Positions 55,971 to 63,627 of a DNA stretch of 64,000 nt are shown one piece after another. The stretch comes from Thalassotalea litorea (lineage in GTDB: Bacteria > Pseudomonadota > Gammaproteobacteria > Enterobacterales > Alteromonadaceae). Each line of letters begins with the position of its first letter. Positions within the stretch are counted from its first letter, which is position 1. Made by a program: the position numbers and the translations under genes. The stretch is taken from NCBI RefSeq assembly GCF_005843925.1, contig NZ_VCBC01000007.1, forward strand, positions 1 to 64,000, in the 5' to 3' direction. The notes under the pieces were generated by a model. It searched no databases. It was not told the DNA's origin and worked only from the letters and a program-made list of their open reading frames with translations.

Positions 55971-56117
55971 GGTTTTTGCTACCTTATTAAAAGTGAAAAA
56001 GTAAGAGGGGTTAAGCGGCAAGCATACATTAGTTGCCTTTGAAAATTAAGGTTAAAAATGGGGAAATTGGTTAAATTTTGCCAAATTTTCCCCACGCTGG
56101 TTTTTTAACCACAGTGT

Positions 56118-56834
56118 TTAAGACATGAAGTCACTAATCAGTGCCACTATCAGGCCGATAAGTCCGCCAAACACTCCTCCCCAGACAACAAGCCAACCAA
56201 GGTGTTTACGGATCATCTGCTGAATAATATCCTTAACCATGTCAGGCGTTAATTCGTCCAGTCGTTGTTCAATAATGGCTTCGACTTTTTGGCGCATCCC
56301 TTCCAATACATTCGGTTGTTCAAGTTGCTCACGCACCAACGCATTAAACTCATCCTGCTCACTAATGTTTAACAAAGATGCTTTCATTTTTTCAATAAAT
56401 GGCTGTTGCAGCGGTTGCAGGGCTTCATTACCACCAAACATCGCAAGCATGCTGCCAAAAGAAGATTCTTCAATGGTCTGCACCAGGGAATGAAATGCTG
56501 GTTCCAAATCTACCTTGTGAATGACACTGGAAAAATCAAAATGCACCGCTTCGCCACTTCCCTGAGACAAGAATTTATCAATATTATGATCGGTGAAAAA
56601 TTGCGTCATCATCATATTGGCAATGGCCCGCTTAAAGGCGTCAAATTGCGATGGGATCACGCCAGAACCATAAAGAAAAGGGACTTTCTCAAACAGCATA
56701 TGAATCGCAAGAACATTGGTAATTGCACCAGACAAGGCAAAAACACCAACCGAAAATAAAATATTTTGCGATAAGAAATAACCAACTAGTGCCAGCACCA
56801 GGGCAATAGTATTTGTAATGTAGCTTTTATTCAC
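56118..56834 (-). CDS. DUF445 family membrane protein
   Basis: A 238-residue protein with two N-terminal membrane helices (TIALVLALVGYFLSQNILFSVGVFALSGAITNVLAIHMLF), a helical middle part containing the FDAFKRAIANMMMTQFF segment and a C-terminal helix (VVWGGVFGGLIGLIVALI). The NVLAIHMLFEK motif is typical of DUF445 proteins. Function unknown. It is transcribed left, next to the Fur-regulated bfd on the opposite strand. Confidence 0.82.
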   Translation of the reverse strand: MNKSYITNTIALVLALVGYFLSQNILFSVGVFALSGAITNVLAIHMLFEKVPFLYGSGVIPSQFDAFKRAIANMMMTQFFTDHNIDKFLSQGSGEAVHFDFSSVIHKVDLEPAFHSLVQTIEESSFGSMLAMFGGNEALQPLQQPFIEKMKASLLNISEQDEFNALVREQLEQPNVLEGMRQKVEAIIEQRLDELTPDMVKDIIQQMIRKHLGWLVVWGGVFGGLIGLIVALISDFMS

Positions 56835-57002
56835 AACGGCTCCATAAGTTATAAAACTGGCATTTTATCAATGAGTTCAGTGTTGCCTCAAGATGTAATC
56901 CGATTTTTGCTGTCAGTGTAGAATATCTTTTGTACTGTGAATATATCGATAAACCGGGGCCGGGGGCACAAAAAAGTTACATTTTTATAACGCAAACACA
57001 GT

Positions 57003-57017
57003 TGATAATCATTATCA
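57003..57017. promoter_or_regulatory. Perfect Fur box upstream of bfd
   Basis: TGATAATCATTATCA is a perfect 7-1-7 palindrome, equal to the Fur consensus at all 14 positions. It lies 46 bp upstream of the bfd start and predicts strong iron repression of bfd. Confidence 0.9.
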
Positions 57018-57063
57018 TTTAGATTAATCTTAGCTCCAGTGTAATTATTAAACAGAATTTTTG

Positions 57064-57258
57064 ATGTACGTTTGCATTTGTCACGGTATTACCGAACAAC
57101 AAATTAAAGAATCAACGCTTGAGGGTGCTAGCTCCATGCGGTGTCTTCGAACCCAGCTTGCTGTGGCATCATCCTGCGGCAAATGCTCGCCCGTGGCGAA
57201 AATGGTATTAGACGAAAGTTTATTGGCGTTGGCTGAAGAAGCTCAGGCAGTCGCATAA
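57064..57258 (+). CDS. bfd: Bacterioferritin-associated ferredoxin Bfd
   Basis: A 64-residue [2Fe-2S] protein with MYVCICHGIT and SSCGKCSP supplying the four cysteines (C4, C6, C38, C41). Bfd binds bacterioferritin and releases stored iron by reducing the core. ATG 57064 follows a TTG that is also in frame; ATG is preferred. It stands behind a perfect Fur box, so it is expressed when iron is scarce, which fits mobilisation from the bacterioferritins encoded nearby. Confidence 0.94.
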   Translation: MYVCICHGITEQQIKESTLEGASSMRCLRTQLAVASSCGKCSPVAKMVLDESLLALAEEAQAVA

Positions 57259-57273
57259 AGATTATTCTGCACC

Positions 57274-57296
57274 AAAAAAAGCCGGCTTTTGCCGAC
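57274..57296 (-). terminator. Terminator after the bfrA-type gene (possibly shared with bfd)
   Basis: On the minus strand gtcggc-aaaa-gccggc (one G-U pair) is followed by seven T. It lies between the convergent bfd and bacterioferritin genes. Confidence 0.75.
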
Positions 57297-57323
57297 ATTT
57301 TTGTCTTCCGTACAATCCGTGAT

Positions 57324-57351
57324 CTGAAACCTGAAACCTGAAACCTGAAAC
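57324..57351. repeat. Four tandem copies of a 7-bp repeat (CTGAAAC)
   Basis: CTGAAAC is repeated four times in exact tandem between the terminator and the stop codon of the downstream bacterioferritin gene. No coding frame covers it. It may vary in copy number by slippage. Confidence 0.85.
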
Positions 57352-57359
57352 TCAGGAAT

Positions 57360-57833
57360 TTACTCATCATCCATCATTTTTTGTAGATAATTTTTTAATC
57401 CGGCGTTTTCAATCAGGTATTGCTGGGCTTCAAGCCAATCAATTTGTTCTTCCTGATGTTCAAGGATTTCTTCTAGCATATCGCGACTGACATAATCCTG
57501 ATGTTGCTCACAGAACAATATCGTAGCCTTCAGGGTATCGAGAGAATCCATTTCAAATGCCAGATTTGCAGCAATCATCTCCTCGCAATGCTCGCCGATT
57601 CGAAGTCGACCAAGATGTTGCAGGTTGGGTAACCCCTCTAGAAATAGTATCCGTTCAATAATCTCATCGGCATTTTTCATTACTTTAATCGAGCGCTTGT
57701 AATCCGCCTTATTTAACCGTTTGAATCCCCAGTTTTTGTGCATACGGGCATGCAGGAAATACTGATTAATGGCAATCAGCTCATTGGCAAGCACATTGTT
57801 GAGTTGCTGAATTAACTCTTTCGTTGTTTTCAT
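57360..57833 (-). CDS. bfr: Bacterioferritin subunit without ferroxidase ligands (haem-binding type)
   Basis: A 157-residue bacterioferritin with close similarity to E. coli Bfr. E18 and E94 remain, and M52, the haem ligand, is present, but the other ferroxidase ligands are replaced: E51 is Val, H54 is Asn, E127 is Gln and H130 is Gln (E. coli numbering). It therefore should bind haem at dimer interfaces but not oxidise iron. It pairs with the next gene upstream, which has the opposite pattern, in the manner of two-subunit bacterioferritins. It starts nine bases after that gene. Confidence 0.9.
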   Translation of the reverse strand: MKTTKELIQQLNNVLANELIAINQYFLHARMHKNWGFKRLNKADYKRSIKVMKNADEIIERILFLEGLPNLQHLGRLRIGEHCEEMIAANLAFEMDSLDTLKATILFCEQHQDYVSRDMLEEILEHQEEQIDWLEAQQYLIENAGLKNYLQKMMDDE

Positions 57834-57842
57834 GGCAGGCTC

Positions 57843-58322
57843 CTATTCACTGTCACCCATTTGCGACTGAATGTAGTTTTTCATGCCAATTTTATCGATT
57901 AGCCCGAGTTGCTTCTCCAACCAATAAACGTGATCTTCCTCGGTATCATATAAGAGCTTTTCGAGTATTTCGCGGGTTTGATAATCCTGCTCCTTTTCAC
58001 ACAATCCAATCACATCCTTTAATGCCTGAACAACTTCTATTTCCAGGACCAGGTCATTTTCCATCATCTCTTTAACATCACTGCCAATCAGCAAATCCCG
58101 GCGCTTGACCATATTAGGTTTGCCTTCGAGAAATAACATGCGTTTGATCAGAAAATCCGCATGCTCTGTTTCTTCTTCGCGCTCATGTTCGAGGCGTACA
58201 AACAAACGATCTAAACCCCAGTCGTCATACATTCTGGAATGAATAAAATATTGATCGATTGCCGCAAGCTCATTGGCAAGAAGGGCATTCAAGCCGTCCA
58301 ATACCTTTTTGTTACCTTTCAT
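57843..58322 (-). CDS. bfr: Bacterioferritin subunit with ferroxidase centre but no haem methionine
   Basis: A 159-residue bacterioferritin. The ferroxidase ligands E18, E51, H54, E94, and (with a one-residue shift) E128 and H131 are all present, but the haem-ligand methionine 52 is threonine. It would supply iron-oxidising sites to a mixed 24-mer. ATG 58322 has gagggatgtg upstream; an earlier in-frame ATG at 58346 adds eight residues. It is the first gene of the bacterioferritin pair and lies 95 bp downstream of a Fur box. Confidence 0.9.
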   Translation of the reverse strand: MKGNKKVLDGLNALLANELAAIDQYFIHSRMYDDWGLDRLFVRLEHEREEETEHADFLIKRMLFLEGKPNMVKRRDLLIGSDVKEMMENDLVLEIEVVQALKDVIGLCEKEQDYQTREILEKLLYDTEEDHVYWLEKQLGLIDKIGMKNYIQSQMGDSE

Positions 58323-58416
58323 CACATCCCTCTTTTGGTTTGACATACCTTATCTAAGGATAGATTAATCGCCGCCAAAATCAGGTTTTTTCACAAAAAT
58401 ATCAATTAGATATAAA

Positions 58417-58431
58417 TGATAACAATTAACA
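58417..58431. promoter_or_regulatory. Fur box upstream of the bacterioferritin pair
   Basis: TGATAACAATTAACA matches the Fur 7-1-7 consensus at 12 of 14 positions. It lies about 95 bp upstream of the first bacterioferritin start. Repression by Fur-iron would be unusual for a storage gene; Fur may instead activate it by competing with another factor. Confidence 0.65.
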
Positions 58432-58486
58432 TTCACGTTACTAATGGAAGGGTGTAGGCGGTAAGCGAGCGCACACCAACTGGCAT

Positions 58487-58518
58487 AATAAAGCCCGGTT
58501 CAAAAACCAGGCTTTATT
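58487..58518. terminator. Terminator of the exported-protein gene
   Basis: aataaagcccggtt (58487-58500) pairs with aaccaggctttatt (58505-58518), one mismatch, loop of four. It lies between the bacterioferritin promoter region and the end of the exported protein gene at 58549. Confidence 0.75.
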
Positions 58519-58548
58519 GTTACTCTCTAACCAGCTGATAAGCCGCTA

Positions 58549-59031
58549 TTATTTTTCAATTTGCAGATACTGGAGTGCTTGATTGTTAACACATTGCGTA
58601 AAACTTTTTTGTCGCTCTGTCTTATCCAAAGATTCAATGGCCTGAGCGACTTGAGTCATTTTTTGTTGTTGCTCCTGTTTAGCCAAATGCTTGGTTTGAT
58701 CACTGAAGCAGCCGGTAATACCATAATTAAGCGCTTTATCTGAGCCAATGCTATCTTCACCCAAACAATCTATCAATTGCTGGCCTAACGTGTCTTTGTC
58801 GGTTCTTAAAATTAACGTTTCGATACTATCACTTGTTTGCGGTGTGTCTTGGTTGGCCAATTGACAGCCAAAGTACATATCCGCTACCGCAACCTTTGCC
58901 ATCAGATTTTGATGAATTTCCGCAAAATTATTCACGAGATCTTGCTCGTTGGTAGAAGTGTTTTCTGCGGCAAATGCCGAGAATGTAAAAGCAGAGCTAA
59001 TAAAAAGACTCGCTAGGCGACGTAAAGTCAT
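58549..59031 (-). CDS. Exported protein of unknown function
   Basis: A 160-residue protein with a signal peptide (cleavage after FSAFA-AE). The mature part is helical, Gln/Asp-rich and has four cysteines (in YFGCQLA, IDCLGED, TGCFSD and TQCVNN) that could form two disulfides in the periplasm. No family recognised. It stands alone between the bacterioferritins and a DUF938 gene. Confidence 0.65.
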   Translation of the reverse strand: MTLRRLASLFISSAFTFSAFAAENTSTNEQDLVNNFAEIHQNLMAKVAVADMYFGCQLANQDTPQTSDSIETLILRTDKDTLGQQLIDCLGEDSIGSDKALNYGITGCFSDQTKHLAKQEQQQKMTQVAQAIESLDKTERQKSFTQCVNNQALQYLQIEK

Positions 59032-59080
59032 AAGGTTAAAACCTCAAAAATATCAGTAATAGGTCAATCATACCTGAAGG

Positions 59081-59674
59081 TTATTGACGATAAAATATCA
59101 GCAATTGATTGTTTGCTGGCATAGCAATGTCTTCATGCAATGAAAAATTAGAGTTTGCCGCCAACGATTCAATCCATTCAATATCACGTATGCCACTTTG
59201 CGGATCTCGGTCTAACAACCATTGCTGAAACTCAGCATTGCTCGAACTGGTGTATTGTCCCTGGTATTTAAACGGACCATAAATCATCAGAGTCCCCCCA
59301 GATTTCACGATAGACTGAGCAAGGGTAAAGAAGCGCTCAACTAATGCAGGGGCGACAATATGCAAGGTATTCGCCGTATACAAACAATCCATTTGCGTTT
59401 GCTGCCAGGTTTTGGCATCGATTAAATCCAAATGCACAGGCGCCAGCAGATTGTCACCGCCAAAGTCACGAATGTTATTCGCCAGAGGTGCCAGGTGCGG
59501 TTTGATATCACTGCATTGCCAGCGAATGTCTGGACGGTGCTGGGTAAAGTGCAATGCGTGTTGACCCGACAGGCTGCCAACCTCAAATACTGTCGAGTGT
59601 TGTTTCAATCGTGCTGCGATTTGCTCTAAAATAACCTGTTTGTTGCGCTCACAGGAGGGCGAAAAGTTTTCCAT
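59081..59674 (-). CDS. DUF938 family SAM-dependent methyltransferase-like protein
   Basis: A 197-residue Rossmann protein with FSPSCERNKQVILEQ, VFEVGSLSGQHALHF (SAM-binding loop), WQCSDIKPH and LYTANTLHIV, which are hallmarks of DUF938. Relatives are widespread in proteobacteria and their substrate is unknown. Encoded alone between the exported protein and the MscS gene. Confidence 0.82.
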   Translation of the reverse strand: MENFSPSCERNKQVILEQIAARLKQHSTVFEVGSLSGQHALHFTQHRPDIRWQCSDIKPHLAPLANNIRDFGGDNLLAPVHLDLIDAKTWQQTQMDCLYTANTLHIVAPALVERFFTLAQSIVKSGGTLMIYGPFKYQGQYTSSSNAEFQQWLLDRDPQSGIRDIEWIESLAANSNFSLHEDIAMPANNQLLIFYRQ

Positions 59675-59732
59675 ATCTAAGCACTAGCTAAGCATTAGTT
59701 AAAAATTTCGCCCAGTCTATCCTAAATGAATC

Positions 59733-60605
59733 CTACTTTGCTACCTGATGAATATGCACATCTTGTTGTGGGTACGGGATTGATAAACCATTGTCATCAA
59801 ACGCCTGTTTAATGTTTTCCATAAACTCAAAGTAAACATCCCAATAGTCACCACTGTTTACCCAGACTCGCACAAATAGGTCGACACTGCTGGCTCCATG
59901 GGCACCAACCACCACCATACGATCAGGCTCAGCCAATAAGCGATCATCTTTATCCAATAAATCATTGATGACTTTTTTCGCCTCACTGATCGAATCGTCG
60001 TAACTGATGCTCACTACGAAATCGACCCGGCGGGTATCCTCAGAGGAGTAATTCACTAAACTACCATTAGATAACAAACCGTTGGGTATAAACACCCGCT
60101 TATTATCCGGTGTTTTTAATACCGTATTGAAAATCTGAATTTCTTCTACTGTGCCACTTTGTCCCTGAGCATCAATGAAATCACCGGCTCGGAACGGTCG
60201 ATACATTAAGATTAAAATACCGCCGGCGAAGTTTGCAAGGCTGCCTTGCAACGCCAGACCAACGGCTAAACCAGCCGCACCTAGCAACGCTATTAGCGAG
60301 GTAGTTTCAATACCAACCATCGAGGCAAAAATGATGATACATATGACCTTGAGAACCGCTGAGATAATATCTAAGAGGAATTTTTTTAAGGTCACTTCCA
60401 CTTCGCGCCGTTCCATTGCCCTATCAAGAAAACGGACGATGGCATTGGCAACCCAAAGGGTTATGCGCAAGACAATTAGCGCGATGACAAAACTGATCGC
60501 AAAATCGATCAGCATCTCAGAATATTTATCGATATATTGCGCTAAGGTTGAAACATCAATTTTGTCTGCCTTTTCGGCGACGTTTCCTTCTTCCTGTTTT
60601 TGCAT
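59733..60605 (-). CDS. Small-conductance mechanosensitive channel (MscS family)
   Basis: A 290-residue membrane protein with three helices; the pore-lining TM3 is GAAGLAVGLALQGSLANFAGGILILMYRPFRAGDFI, the most diagnostic MscS sequence. A beta domain with GTVEEIQIFNTVLKTPDNKRVFIPNG and an alpha/beta C-terminus follow. It opens on hypo-osmotic shock to release solutes. Length is like E. coli MscS (286). Confidence 0.93.
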   Translation of the reverse strand: MQKQEEGNVAEKADKIDVSTLAQYIDKYSEMLIDFAISFVIALIVLRITLWVANAIVRFLDRAMERREVEVTLKKFLLDIISAVLKVICIIIFASMVGIETTSLIALLGAAGLAVGLALQGSLANFAGGILILMYRPFRAGDFIDAQGQSGTVEEIQIFNTVLKTPDNKRVFIPNGLLSNGSLVNYSSEDTRRVDFVVSISYDDSISEAKKVINDLLDKDDRLLAEPDRMVVVGAHGASSVDLFVRVWVNSGDYWDVYFEFMENIKQAFDDNGLSIPYPQQDVHIHQVAK

Positions 60606-60873
60606 TACTTGCTCCTGAATTCCACTTACTTAAATAAAGAGTAGCTCAATATGGGTCATGGATTGAGTGTAGCCTGTTGCCCAGCGCAAACTCAAATATT
60701 TAGGCTAATAAACGCACAAAAAACTTTGCATTTACTATTTGAATCATCGCCTTAGGGGAAGAGTAGCAACATATTGAAGCGTAATTATTCCGTAGCTAGC
60801 GCGAACATAACAACGCATATATTGGTATCAGGTTCGATGATTAACATTGTTTATTAAAGCAGCAAACTTGCTT

Positions 60874-60905
60874 TTATTTCGTTATTTCGCTAAATTACGA
60901 AATAA
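60874..60905. promoter_or_regulatory. Inverted repeat in the sdpR promoter region
   Basis: ttatttcgt (60874-60882) and acgaaataa (60897-60905) are exact reverse complements with 14 bp between. They lie just upstream of the ArsR-type gene (start 60933), so they may be its own operator. The left arm is followed by a partial direct repeat (ttatttcg twice). The rest of the 60606-60932 gap holds only A/T-rich promoter flank with no further gene. Confidence 0.55.
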
Positions 60906-60932
60906 GCTTTCAAACATGGTTAAGGGGTCAAT

Positions 60933-61202
60933 GTGGCTGACGTGTATCAGGCATTATCCAGTTCTGTCCGACGGGACATCCTGGCGTTATTAAAAAAGCA
61001 GGATTTGAGTGCGGGCGATATCGCCGAACAACTCGATGTCGGACGTTCCACCTTATCTGGGCATTTAAACGTACTGAAATCTGCGGATTTGGTTGCAACC
61101 CAACGTCAGGGGACAACCATAATGTACAGTTTAAAGACCAGTGTTGTCGAAGATGTCCTTAACCAACTTTACAGTCTTTTTTCTAAAGATAACAAGGAGT
61201 AG
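60933..61202 (+). CDS. ArsR-family regulator (SdpR-like)
   Basis: An 89-residue winged-helix repressor with SSVRRDILALLKKQDLSAGDIAEQL and the recognition helix GRSTLSGHLNVLKSADLV. It lacks the cysteine pairs of metal-sensing ArsR members, in line with SdpR-like autorepressors. The start is GTG at 60933 with aagggg upstream. The next gene, a SdpI-family protein, starts three bases after its stop, a pairing known as sdpRI, where SdpI may sequester the repressor at the membrane. Confidence 0.85.
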   Translation: MADVYQALSSSVRRDILALLKKQDLSAGDIAEQLDVGRSTLSGHLNVLKSADLVATQRQGTTIMYSLKTSVVEDVLNQLYSLFSKDNKE

Positions 61203-61204
61203 AT

Positions 61205-61879
61205 ATGTCTGCGATGCGTTGTGCCTGGGGAGTGTTTTTACTCACCTTAATCGCCTGCCTTGCCGGGCTTTGGCTATTACCACTAGAGATACAAATTCCT
61301 CACCATTGGAATATCCATGGTGAGCCTGACCGCTATGGCTCCCTAATGTCGGCATTAATTTACCCGCCATTGGTGATATTGGGGATCTTGCTGCTGCTTT
61401 CTTTATTGAAACATTTCGAACCACGCCGCGAAAACCTGCAGGAATCAGAGAAAGCCAAAGGCTGGATTGGATTGGCTGTGAGTTTAATGTTAGCCCTGAT
61501 TGCCGGAGCGAATCTGGCCATGGGCATGGGTTATGAAGTGCCTATGTTGCGCCTAATCATGGTGGCTATCTTTGTACTGTTTATCGTTGTAGGTAATTTC
61601 TTATCGAAAACGCGCAGTAACTTTTTTATCGGTATTCGCACCCCATGGACATTATCGAGCGATGAAAACTGGCGCAAAACGCACCATTTGGGTGGACGAC
61701 TCTTTATGCTGGCAGGCGTGCTTGGATTGTTTATTTCCTTCGCGTTACCGCATCAACTATTAACCTGGTTGATGTTGGGTTTAATCTTGCCAGCATCGTT
61801 CATTCCCATAATTTATAGTTGGTATTTGTGGCATAAAGATGGCGGTTCAACGACTAATACTAGCTCGAACTCAAAATAG
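61205..61879 (+). CDS. SdpI-family membrane protein
   Basis: A 224-residue membrane protein with about six helices. IPHHWNIHGEPDRYGS is the SdpI family motif, followed by GNFLSKTRSNFFIGIRTPWTLSSDENWRKTHHLGG, the conserved SdpI domain. In Bacillus SdpI gives immunity to the SdpC toxin and controls SdpR; here no toxin gene is nearby. ATG 61205 has aaggag upstream. Confidence 0.88.
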   Translation: MSAMRCAWGVFLLTLIACLAGLWLLPLEIQIPHHWNIHGEPDRYGSLMSALIYPPLVILGILLLLSLLKHFEPRRENLQESEKAKGWIGLAVSLMLALIAGANLAMGMGYEVPMLRLIMVAIFVLFIVVGNFLSKTRSNFFIGIRTPWTLSSDENWRKTHHLGGRLFMLAGVLGLFISFALPHQLLTWLMLGLILPASFIPIIYSWYLWHKDGGSTTNTSSNSK

Positions 61880-61991
61880 GCGAGCTTACGAACAATCCAA
61901 GACCTATGAAGATATTGAAACAAAGACAGGAGATTCAGTAACAAGCCCAGATTTTAAAAATGTCGGTTAGAGCGATATTAATCGTGTCATA

Positions 61992-62018
61992 AAAAAGCCT
62001 GAACAATTCAGGCTTTTT
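61992..62018. terminator. Bidirectional terminator after sdpI
   Basis: aaaaagcctgaa-caa-ttcaggcttttt, a 12-bp perfect stem with a 3-nt loop. It lies between the sdpI-like gene and the convergent small gene at 62046. Confidence 0.9.
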
Positions 62019-62045
62019 CTAATAAATAGAGATGGATATAGTGAA

Positions 62046-62291
62046 TTACCAATTCAATTTGATGCGTAGTTTATCGTTCGAGGATGGCAGGCCGCACATC
62101 TCCTCATAAGGGGTTGCCTGTTCGAGCCAGACTTCGTTTAAGAAGTGCTCATTGAAGTGCTCTTTAACATCGGCCAGACAATTAAATTTTAATGGTTGTT
62201 GATTGTCATCGGTCACGACGGTGTGTTCACCACCATCACCAACTTTGACTAAATACGAGTTTCCTTCCAACGATTCAATAAACAAGTCCAT
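62046..62291 (-). CDS. Small protein of unknown function
   Basis: An 81-residue acidic protein, MDLFIESLEGNSYLVKVGDG followed by a short beta-rich core and a C-terminus with EMCGLPSSNDKLRIKLNW. It recalls small proteins annotated as DUF6482, but I am unsure. No signal peptide or membrane helix. It stands alone. Confidence 0.6.
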   Translation of the reverse strand: MDLFIESLEGNSYLVKVGDGGEHTVVTDDNQQPLKFNCLADVKEHFNEHFLNEVWLEQATPYEEMCGLPSSNDKLRIKLNW

Positions 62292-62473
62292 AAACTACCT
62301 CACTCTGGATCCGTAACACCCACTAAGATGCTGTGTACCTTGTGGGAACCTTTAAAATAAACGGATGGGAAAATGGAAAGGATCAATCAACTTCAGTTGA
62401 CATCACACAGCCTAAATTTAACTGTAGCGCAATTTTGGCCTGGTTCTAGTGACTTTTCAGGAGAATGGGCAGT

Positions 62474-63535
62474 TTAATTTGTAAACAAATAAGACAGCGT
62501 GGACGATTGGGTCAGTGATTCGAAGGCGTTTATCTGCCAATGGGCAGAGGCAATAAACTTTTCATTTTCCCGGCCTTTCAGGATAAACCACAGGCTATTT
62601 AATAATAAACATACGGGAAGATAAGCCCGAAGCAAATCGACATTAACATTTGCTCCTGAAGATGCTTGATAACCTTGTACCGCAAGCCCTGGAAACGGTT
62701 GAACATGGCCGTTTTGGTGGTTACTAGATTTGTCGTCAGAGTCTTTGTATTTGTATTTGCGACAATCCTGACTAATAAATTGCTCAAGCGTTAACGGATT
62801 AATCGCAATAAACATCGCCAGATCATATTCTCTGGGCGCAAGACACAGATATTCTAAATCAACAAGCCAGGGGCGCTCGTCGGCTTCCACCATGATATTG
62901 CCAAAATGTATATCGCCATGAGTCACTACGTTGTTTGCGGCATAAGCAGCAATACCTTGTTCCGTAGGGCATACCGTATTGATTAATGACATTAACCGTT
63001 GTTCTGAGTCTTCATTCAATGCAAGCAAGCCAACCTGAGATCGCAGAGCAGAACCCAAATCTAAAGGTGCAAGCGAACCTGCTTCTAATTTTGTCGCGTG
63101 CAATGCTGCCATCACATCCATAGCAATGGCGGTTTTCTCATCATGCGATAACGCGCAATCCTGCAGGCTTGTACCATTGATAAAGCGCTGCACTTGCCAT
63201 TGACTGTCCTGATAGACAATGGCTGGGCTAATGTCTGCCAAAGCGTTATTCATTGCCAAAACATTTGTCTCTGAATGCATCGCTGGCTTTATCGCAGAGT
63301 GGTTCACCAAATTGGCATTTGCGTATAATTTGATATCCGCATTTTTATTTGTACTAGGCATTGCCGCATCGATATTTTGCAAGCCTAGATGTTTGACAAA
63401 AAAAGCATCGGAATTTTGATGACCGATGACTTTGCAACAAGGATTGTTACCACTGCCCACAAGTGGGATCACCGAGACATCCAGCCCCTTAAAACAAGGC
63501 AGACGAGCCAGCTGATTAAATATCTCGGCATTCAT
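62474..63535 (-). CDS. Aminoglycoside-phosphotransferase-like kinase (choline/thiamine kinase type)
   Basis: A 353-residue protein kinase-like-fold enzyme with VTHGDIHFGNIMVE (catalytic Brenner motif) and WLVDLEYLCLAPREYDLAMF (the metal-binding DFG counterpart). It is longer than most by an inserted Asn/Asp/Lys-rich segment between about residues 260 and 290. The gene lies downstream of a PnuC-family transporter on the same strand, so a vitamin such as thiamine, or a related cofactor precursor, is a likely substrate. It is not evidence of antibiotic resistance. Confidence 0.75.
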   Translation of the reverse strand: MNAEIFNQLARLPCFKGLDVSVIPLVGSGNNPCCKVIGHQNSDAFFVKHLGLQNIDAAMPSTNKNADIKLYANANLVNHSAIKPAMHSETNVLAMNNALADISPAIVYQDSQWQVQRFINGTSLQDCALSHDEKTAIAMDVMAALHATKLEAGSLAPLDLGSALRSQVGLLALNEDSEQRLMSLINTVCPTEQGIAAYAANNVVTHGDIHFGNIMVEADERPWLVDLEYLCLAPREYDLAMFIAINPLTLEQFISQDCRKYKYKDSDDKSSNHQNGHVQPFPGLAVQGYQASSGANVNVDLLRAYLPVCLLLNSLWFILKGRENEKFIASAHWQINAFESLTQSSTLSYLFTN

Positions 63536-63627
63536 TTACTTAATGTTCCACTAAAATTGGTTAATTTCGTTTTTATCGACGCCAAAATACGGGCTAAATA
63601 GAGTGTAAACCACAAATTTAACAGCAA

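Noticed and set aside
62474-63535. Possible aminoglycoside resistance gene
   Set aside because: The APH fold is shared by choline, thiamine and other metabolite kinases, and the neighbour is a vitamin transporter, so a resistance call is not supported.
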